A stretch of 35,481 nucleotides of DNA, taken from the IMG/VR virus record IMGVR_UViG_3300033571_007743, positions 1 to 35,481 of that record; one strand, written 5' to 3'. The notes beneath the pieces are model-generated. The model made no database searches, was not told where the DNA came from, and was given only the letters and a program-made list of their open reading frames with translations. The stretch is from a virus. Position numbers and translations under genes: made by a program. Below are positions 31,101-35,481 of this stretch, piece after piece (the first letter of the stretch is position 1; each line of letters starts with the position of its first letter).

Positions 31101-31397
31101 GAAAATCTGGAAGTCGTTCAGCGTTGCGATCATCTCGCAGGCAGACGTGCCTGAGATGGTATCTGTCCAGGTCAAAGCCCCACAAGTAAACGTCAGATAG
31201 GTCTCGTCAATGAGCAGAGAATCCGCCCTTCGTAGCTCGACCTCTACAGAGCATCCCGCCGACATTAGAGCATAGTCGGGAGTGTAGTAGAAGCGGGTGT
31301 AGGCAGGGAAGGAAGCGTCCGCCGGCGAGACGTAGGTAGCGGACGCCGAACATTTTACTTGCAGCTCATCCGCCGAGAAGACTAATCCAGATAGCAT
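28197..31397 (-). CDS. Large tail fibre/tip protein
   Basis: A 1066-aa protein, the largest in the genome, Trp/Tyr/Ser-rich and without membrane segments. The last ~200 residues have repeated 'S-x-DGG/x-x-W' blades (AWLSHSSTNGPYTWGDVDTG, ITLYKTTDEGGTL), like Asp-box/BNR propellers that bind sugars. The central part has FRF-like segments and beta strands of a jelly-roll type (YFPSIIDAMLDNITM; LVRLWNSWANPHWSYS). It is probably the receptor-binding fibre or tip. The ATG at 31397 has only a weak ribosome site (TAGG). It is followed by a terminator at 28146-28172. Confidence 0.75.
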   Translation of the reverse strand: MLSGLVFSADELQVKCSASATYVSPADASFPAYTRFYYTPDYALMSAGCSVEVELRRADSLLIDETYLTFTCGALTWTDTISGTSACEMIATLNDFQIFVTDGTWRVLWSSVDISVNGSSVATLASGAVNGGMVAIPSSIPLFGIAPIVGVANTIYGWNGTNTGGFRYKIGSSYETFPVNVNTVGSLGLSCPASAPDVLPSGDNTWSMVAQGKFPAASWSWVGAWPDLSKSLVRFPASYEALVTRFGFPKAERYAEESCTFPVGIDDPPGGTSVDQTDELYPRLSYMLQDVRDIVQIIEDPFGYPTYAPYYSNATGRTTSGSPTYTNKKIQYFPSIIDAMLDNITMCTGLLGHPEPLVRLWNSWANPHWSYSLWFPPDTASTGSRWDLLGSDSDIAYWYAIRQQHITNPALPTAEDTKRRVNVTTEPIAQNRIQSLTETISGMPTWWGICRFGIENETFATNFTTNSTSATRFTFKNGVGSGTGSVGASVTLTTGDAIEFDMTSFTVYPYMVTTLSDRIEISWTDTNISAVKVFAEGIDGTRKQIGPTAGVVSGTIYRIPFGDSEKWATSAGSDFGASYLTDDYTPDAGVSADDITSATLADAERISSFNLLPGFSPVKIRIEITRAGAYTGAVSIDHPTFYQAPWTDAQVFHENGCFSTILFKNGPMVRYGVLNYYDWMADAPINVPTPTSSVFTKVTIGDLWCWENNFLRGLDALDGLATRMAAEFVSGEEFPAGVTKHLWRYKDEEGAITVDSLSGVVRSEIGPRLWYLNSYRSLPPLAHMPEALRETGDGWLADGDYEQTAFSDICNKHPHIVPGNTPPELNNGGSDHLTLATAPEGWTVCEFSEAVTNNEAQDWMFHWSGVDWFEMRPWRGQAFIGMETVSDGAPLTYDVLNNLRHCTGYVKAGNAWLSHSSTNGPYTWGDVDTGVPADYFDISYHNGSSALSIAIVDGGAITLYKTTDEGGTLTSVMTLGSGDFSAIEWTPNNLLYAYRLDSGGTLYGRVLDAQANTVVSETATNLTGLDQQAFNIRVSVNSDQKQVIGITYQIGGARQFKTAADGFTFS

Positions 31398-31443
31398 AAA
31401 TTAAACCTACTGAAATCTTTTTTGAAAATGTTTTCCAAATCTA

Positions 31444-31472
31444 TTGACAATCGTTTAGAAATTGTATACAAT
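31444..31472 (+). promoter_or_regulatory. Near-consensus sigma70 promoter of the moron cassette
   Basis: TTGACA (31444-31449), a 17-base spacer and TACAAT (31467-31472) on the plus strand, opposite to the surrounding late genes. This is the best housekeeping promoter in the window and would work in a lysogen without phage factors. Predicted mRNA starts about 33 bases before ATG 31512. Confidence 0.88.
31461..31472. promoter_or_regulatory. Palindromic operator over the -10 box
   Basis: ATTGTATACAAT is a perfect 12-base palindrome that covers the -10 hexamer. A DNA-binding protein here would switch the promoter off. The cassette's own RHH- or wHTH-like product is the obvious candidate (autoregulation). 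Confidence 0.6.
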
Positions 31473-31511
31473 ATCTACATCAGCAAGAAACAAGCTGACA
31501 GGACTGCTCAA

Positions 31512-31763
31512 ATGAACAACACTCAAGAACTCATCATCATCAACTTCGCCGCACACATGAACGGAACAAACAGCGCGGGCAACCCATCGGCTCCATTTGA
31601 AATCTATAAAGCGATCAAGGAAGTTGACGACTCAATCACTCAGCAAGAAACCAAAGAGGCACTTGATGCGCTTGTGTCATCTGGTCACCTATCGGTCAGC
31701 AATGGCAATTACCAACTCACCGAGCTTGGCGAAGATGCCAAAGAGGAGTTGGAGTCCAACTGA
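31512..31763 (+). CDS. Moron protein 1: small winged-helix-like acidic protein
   Basis: An 83-aa protein, start ATG 31512 (MNNTQELIIINFAAHMNGTN), just behind the promoter; ribosome site weak. It reads as helices followed by a wing: PFEIYKAIKEVDDSITQQET, EALDALVSSGHLSV, then NYQLTELGEDAKEEL. 'Y-x-LT-x-x-G' is the hallmark of winged-helix wings. The net charge is negative, unlike most DNA binders, which would suit a protein-protein inhibitor or nucleic-acid mimic. It is transcribed against the flanking late genes and coupled to the next gene (TGATG). No family is recognised. An anti-defence or host-modulating role is inferred only from gene layout. Confidence 0.8.
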   Translation: MNNTQELIIINFAAHMNGTNSAGNPSAPFEIYKAIKEVDDSITQQETKEALDALVSSGHLSVSNGNYQLTELGEDAKEELESN

Positions 31764-31906
31764 TGCCACGCGGAGGAAAACGAGAAGGAGCTGGAAAAAA
31801 ACAAACCCTACCTGACGGAACCAAACCTCGAACTATACGCCTGACCGACACCGAATACGAGAAGGTCAAGAGCCTGATCGAAGAACTCCGAAAGCTCTCC
31901 AATTGA
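31763..31906 (+). CDS. Moron protein 2: ribbon-helix-helix-like small regulator
   Basis: A 47-aa, very basic protein (ATG 31763) with GGKREGAGKKQ, then KPRTIRLTDTEYEKVKSLIE. This 'beta strand T-I-R-L-T-D plus helix' is typical for ribbon-helix-helix regulators (Arc/CopG-like), and the GGKREGAG tail is common in small phage DNA-binding proteins. The second helix is short (to ELRKLSN), so dimerisation is needed. It overlaps the previous stop by TGATG. It may bind the palindrome in its own promoter, as Aca or antitoxin regulators do; this is inferred. Confidence 0.8.
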   Translation: MPRGGKREGAGKKQTLPDGTKPRTIRLTDTEYEKVKSLIEELRKLSN

Positions 31907-31919
31907 GGGCTTTTTCTTT
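31891..31919 (+). terminator. Intrinsic terminator of the moron cassette
   Basis: AAAGCTCTC pairs with GAGGGCTTT (9 bp, one G-T) around CAATT and is followed by TTCTTT on the plus strand. It overlaps the stop of moron 2. The minus strand lacks a T-run here, so late transcripts can pass leftward. Confidence 0.75.
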
Positions 31920-34248
31920 AAGGCACCTCAACCGACGACGCGATCAGACTGTTCCCAAACAGGTTCCCGAAGTCTCTGCGAACCGAGCCACCAGCGAGAA
32001 ACGCTTCGTAATTGTTGCGAATCTCGGGAACGCTGGAACCACCCAAACCAAACGATGCACCGCCGACGTAGTTGGCAGACCGGAATACAAGAGCATCCCG
32101 CTCGGCAATGAACTCAGCAGTAAACGCCGTGATCGTCACCGTTCCTTGTCCGTCGTAGTCAATTTGGTCACCGCGCCACAGTGGTACGTCGTCCGCTGGG
32201 TCAATGAGAAACATAGAGTCCGCCGATGTGACATAGTTCCGGGCGAAGATTTTAGGCGCTGCCGTCTCGAGCAGTTTCTCACAGGCCGCCGCCGTCTGAA
32301 GTCTTGGAGACTGGAAGCCGACAACCCGAGGCTCACCGCACCAGTTGGTTGGGCGTGAGCTTGGAGCCGTCGCCGGGTTCTTGCTTGCCGCATCTTCCTG
32401 CCAGCGCACGATTGGCTCCTGCTTCCTTGGGTCAAGACCCATAACCCGAACCTCGTTGCCAGCGATTGGTAGCGGTTCCCGGTGGTAGTTGTCGTAGCAT
32501 CTGTAGGGAGCGTCAGTGCTTGAGACACCGCCAGCAACCGCATCTGCCGGAGTCCGGTAGAGCGTGATTGTCCTTGGCGTGTAGGTGTCTGGATCGTTGA
32601 AGAAAGCCTTCGGAGTGGTCGCCGTTGGCTTGATGCCCCACAGGAACCCAAAAGCGATCTCGGTGACCAGGCTCGATAGCTCAGAGAATGGCGTCGACCC
32701 GCTTTCCATCATGTGCGAGAACTCCGAAGAAGACGCGCCAGGGATGGACGGAATCAGATAGGCGATGTTGTCAATGTCGTAGTCGGTGATGCCAACGGTT
32801 TCAAGGAGTCCGCCCACACAATCTGGGTCAGTCATGTGTGACAGCTTCAAACCGTCCAGCGGGATTCGGTCGCGCAGGATGTAGCTTTGCATAGCCGCCA
32901 TACGGTCTCGAATGATAAGGTCGCCTGTCCTGACTTCGCCGTGCAAGCCGTCTGCAAACTTGACTGGGTTGATGATGCCGTCAATGATGACCAGAGTCCC
33001 GATCTTGACCTTGCAGGGGATGTTCTCATGCTCGAGCAGTCCAGCAACGTCCGTCTGTACGTCCTCCGGGTCTTTGAGGACAACGTGCATCTCGACCCCG
33101 CCAGGATCGTCTGGAACGCTCAGAGACGCCGAGAGAATGGAGCTGCTAATGTCGAACTCTTCCGAGTCGTCCGTGTCCACAAACGTGCCAGTATAGGAGG
33201 TCGATACACCGCGGAGAAATGGCGTGTATCCGTTGCCACTTGCCGCCGTCATTGATACCTTGACCTTGACCTGTGATGTGGTTCCGTCCGGTGTGAACGC
33301 AGATCCGCCAGTGGTCTCGATGGCTACCGCGCTGACCGCTTCGGATGTCGCTGCCCAACTGCCACGATCCGCAAAGACCCGCGCATTGGTTACCGCCGTC
33401 GCAGGTGAGCCGTTGGAGTAGGTGCCAAGCGTCTGCCCGGTCTGGGGAACCCTGCCAAAGGAATAGGTCTTGGAACGAGCATAGCCGGAGGCCTTGAACC
33501 TTAGTGGTGCAATCTCGCAGTCTACGGTGCGGTTGTTGCGAACCCAGAACCAGAACTTCTCGTCCGAGATAATCTCAGGAGACGTTGCCGTCTCAAGGAT
33601 GTCATCGAAGACGTGGACAAAGCCGCCCTGCGTTTGCTTGCAGTAGACCAGCAGTTCCCGCCGGCGCATTGGGATAATGAGGAACTCGACTGGCTCATTG
33701 ACGATAGACCCGCCGAACTCATGGGTTTTGAGGAATACGCCGTCCTTCCAGACCTCGCACGTCCCATTAGAGGCATAGAAGCGAAGCGCAACACCAGCAG
33801 TGGATGAAGACCCGCCGCCAGCGTTGTCCCAGCCACACTCAAAGCCGTATTGGTCATCCGCGTTACCCGTGTTGAACGAGTGGAAGGAAACGTACCATCC
33901 CCGGTTGATGCCGTAGGTCGCAGAGGTCAAGGCAGGAGTGCTACCCATTCCACTGGTCGCCCACAGTCTCACCGTTCCCGCGTTAGTGTTCGCCTTCGTC
34001 TTCCAGAGCGAGGAAGAACCCAGACCGAAGTCCGAGAGGGTAAGCCTTGCATAATCCCCTGCGCTAGTCGTCTGCCACGTTTGGTCAAGACAGACAGGCA
34101 GGAGCATGGTCGTATCCGTTACCGGATCAGTCCAGACGCTCGATGAGGTAGCCCCATCAAAGTCCTTCCCCGCAACGGTGAGAGTTACCCGCTCTTTGTC
34201 AATCCGGTTTTGCGCCGTGTTGACCAGGATTGTTAGCTTGTCTGCCAT
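31918..34248 (-). CDS. Tail hub/tip protein
   Basis: A 776-aa protein, start ATG 34248 in a TAATG overlap with the propeller gene. The first ~250 residues look like a LamG/concanavalin-like sandwich (SGMGSTPALTSATYGINRGW, GVALRFYASNGTCEVWKDGV). The second half has hub-like segments (LEHENIPCKVKIGTLVIIDG, AAMQSYILRDRIPLDG, 'DVPLWRGDQIDYDGQGTVTI'), as in gp27/Tal-type baseplate hubs. It closes or extends the tail tip downstream of the tape measure. Fold-level assignment only. The gene ends 12 bases before the oppositely oriented moron cassette. Confidence 0.65.
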   Translation of the reverse strand: MADKLTILVNTAQNRIDKERVTLTVAGKDFDGATSSSVWTDPVTDTTMLLPVCLDQTWQTTSAGDYARLTLSDFGLGSSSLWKTKANTNAGTVRLWATSGMGSTPALTSATYGINRGWYVSFHSFNTGNADDQYGFECGWDNAGGGSSSTAGVALRFYASNGTCEVWKDGVFLKTHEFGGSIVNEPVEFLIIPMRRRELLVYCKQTQGGFVHVFDDILETATSPEIISDEKFWFWVRNNRTVDCEIAPLRFKASGYARSKTYSFGRVPQTGQTLGTYSNGSPATAVTNARVFADRGSWAATSEAVSAVAIETTGGSAFTPDGTTSQVKVKVSMTAASGNGYTPFLRGVSTSYTGTFVDTDDSEEFDISSSILSASLSVPDDPGGVEMHVVLKDPEDVQTDVAGLLEHENIPCKVKIGTLVIIDGIINPVKFADGLHGEVRTGDLIIRDRMAAMQSYILRDRIPLDGLKLSHMTDPDCVGGLLETVGITDYDIDNIAYLIPSIPGASSSEFSHMMESGSTPFSELSSLVTEIAFGFLWGIKPTATTPKAFFNDPDTYTPRTITLYRTPADAVAGGVSSTDAPYRCYDNYHREPLPIAGNEVRVMGLDPRKQEPIVRWQEDAASKNPATAPSSRPTNWCGEPRVVGFQSPRLQTAAACEKLLETAAPKIFARNYVTSADSMFLIDPADDVPLWRGDQIDYDGQGTVTITAFTAEFIAERDALVFRSANYVGGASFGLGGSSVPEIRNNYEAFLAGGSVRRDFGNLFGNSLIASSVEVP

Positions 34249-35481
34249 TAGATAATCATCTGCCGAAGAACGACGGCCGACGTGTTGAGAAGCATATAGA
34301 TGTACTCAATCTCAGTCGCGCCGTCAAAGTAGGTGATGTCAAACGAGGTATCACCAAGAACCGCCGCACCGTTTGGATACGGCATCGTTGTCCATCCGTC
34401 CATTTCCGATGTCACAAAGTTGTAGCGGAACCACCGACCCGTCGCGTCCTTCTGGATGAACAAGTAGTTGTCGTGGTAGACGTACTTGGTTCCCGTTGTG
34501 AAGGTCTCTGTGGCTGGCGAGTAGGTGATGGTCGCCCAAGTGTTGCCAGCGATGTCGTAGCGGTGCAGTGCAGCCGTTGCGCCACCTTGAAGGGAGTAGA
34601 TGTACCGTCCGTTCTGAATGGCGTTCTGAGAAGTCCAAGCCGAGTCGGTTGACCCCCAAACCCAGTGACCAGACATACCCGTCGTAGGAGCCGCCGCCCG
34701 AGCCGCGCCAGGAGAGAGCGTTGTCCAAGTGTTTGCCGAGATCGAGTAGCGATAAAGGGTAACCGCGCCCGATCCCATGTAGTACAGGAAGTCGTCGTTG
34801 CCCTGAATCTCAAAGACCGAGGTCGCATCTGGGTTAGTCGTCCATGCCACCGAGACAGTCAGAACCGTTCCCGTGTTGGATGCAATCGTCCGAATCTGAC
34901 CCGCACCCGTACCGCTGACAATCCGAACCTGTGCGTTTGCCCACTGGTTTGTTGCCCATGCAGCCGAACCTTGGGTAAGCGTGGTAGATGCGCCAGCCGT
35001 TGCGGTTCCGGTTGCAAAGTTGAGGTAGTTGGAGTCAAGCCATGAAGGGGTAGAGATTAGGCGAGAATCTGTACCAATGGTCGCAGGTAGACCCGTTTGA
35101 GTGAGCGCTGTCCAAGTATTCGTAGCAAAGCAATACTTCTTGAAGATGTTCGCCGCCAAGGTTCCCGCGTTAAGAACGTAGAACGTCGGAGTACACAATC
35201 GGTAGACGCTCGATGCCGAGTGAGCTGAACCCGCCGTCTCAACGAAGGTGATAACCGCGTTAGTTCCGATGGTGTTGGACGCAATCGTGTAGGTGCTACC
35301 TGCGTTCGGCCCTGCAAGAATCTGCACCTTGTAGCCCCGCAAATCCCGAGCAAGTGGCTGGTTGGTCGTCAGCGTGGTGGTGGTTCCTGCTGTTGCCGTG
35401 AGGGATGCCGCGCCAACAGCGTTACCAGTTGACCATGCACCGCCGACACCGCAAGCACCCGCGCCAAACGTGCCAGCAAGA
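34248..35481 (-). CDS. Beta-propeller-like tail protein, C-terminal part (starts at 290 across the junction)
   Basis: This is the 3' part of the 478-aa gene whose ATG is at 290; the frame is open through 35394/1. Kelch-like repeats are visible: 'YYMGSGAVTLYRYSISANTWT', 'YIYSLQGGATAALHRYDIAGNTWATI' and 'YLFIQKDATGRWFRYNFVTSEMDGW'. Each has the Y-R-Y-(D/S)-x-x-x-N-x-W-x-x-L/I pattern of beta-propeller blades. Two copies of a ~70-residue beta module (whole-protein residues about 93-162 and 224-294) interrupt the blades. A carbohydrate- or receptor-contact role on the tail tip is inferred. The last 87 bases repeat the window start. Confidence 0.85.
   Translation of the reverse strand, partial: LAGTFGAGACGVGGAWSTGNAVGAASLTATAGTTTTLTTNQPLARDLRGYKVQILAGPNAGSTYTIASNTIGTNAVITFVETAGSAHSASSVYRLCTPTFYVLNAGTLAANIFKKYCFATNTWTALTQTGLPATIGTDSRLISTPSWLDSNYLNFATGTATAGASTTLTQGSAAWATNQWANAQVRIVSGTGAGQIRTIASNTGTVLTVSVAWTTNPDATSVFEIQGNDDFLYYMGSGAVTLYRYSISANTWTTLSPGAARAAAPTTGMSGHWVWGSTDSAWTSQNAIQNGRYIYSLQGGATAALHRYDIAGNTWATITYSPATETFTTGTKYVYHDNYLFIQKDATGRWFRYNFVTSEMDGWTTMPYPNGAAVLGDTSFDITYFDGATEIEYIYMLLNTSAVVLRQMII
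35395..35481. repeat. Right copy of the 87-bp terminal repeat
   Basis: Identical to 1-87. It should be counted once; the circle closes at 35394/1 within the propeller gene. Confidence 0.95.

Overview
The window is one complete genome of a temperate, siphovirus-like tailed phage infecting a bacterium. The first 87 bases are repeated exactly at the end (1-87 = 35395-35481), and one tail gene runs through that junction. The sequence is therefore a circular molecule of about 35,394 bp cut open at an arbitrary point. Consensus-like sigma70 promoters, AGGAGG-type ribosome sites and intrinsic terminators show a bacterial host. Nothing identifies the host further.

Layout. (1) Immunity region, 21.8-22.9 kb: a rightward LexA/CI-like S24 repressor and a leftward small HTH protein are divergent. 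Near-identical 16-bp operators (TAAACA-N4-TGTTTA) lie at both edges of the repressor gene. (2) Leftward early block, 22.1 to 15.7 kb: HTH protein, DEDDh exonuclease, a 33-aa membrane peptide, an SSB-like protein, a PD-(D/E)XK-like protein and a primase-polymerase/SF3 helicase. An AT-rich cluster of 12-bp iterons (probable origin) and three unknown genes follow, and the block ends at an intrinsic terminator near 15.65 kb. (3) Rightward early block, 22.9-26.0 kb: seven tiny translationally coupled genes of unknown role, then an excisionase-like gene overlapping a tyrosine integrase, then a probable attP. (4) Late block, leftward from 15.45 kb through 1/35394 and on to 26.16 kb: amidase endolysin, holin-like protein, metallophosphoesterase, small genes, small and large terminase, a portal fused to a Mu-F-like domain, HK97-type prohead protease and capsid, decoration protein, connector/neck genes, tail tube, tail chaperones with a -1 frameshift, tape measure, and a long set of tail-tip and fibre genes including a beta-propeller and an SGNH esterase. 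A bidirectional terminator separates the convergent integrase and late blocks.

How it works together. In the lysogen the repressor would hold both early blocks off. On induction, the left block would replicate DNA from the iteron origin, the right block would provide excision and small host-directed proteins, and the late block would package, assemble and lyse.

Most interesting: inside the leftward tail-fibre genes sits a rightward two-gene cassette (31.4-31.9 kb). It has its own near-consensus promoter, a perfect palindrome over the -10 box and its own terminator. It encodes an 83-aa acidic winged-helix-like protein and a 47-aa ribbon-helix-helix-like protein. This is the layout of anti-CRISPR/aca or other prophage-expressed 'moron' operons, and I recognise neither protein. 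Other notable items are a textbook -1 frameshift site, the iteron origin, the portal-MuF fusion, a beta-module shared by two tail proteins, and a possible membrane peptide encoded antisense in the tail operon.
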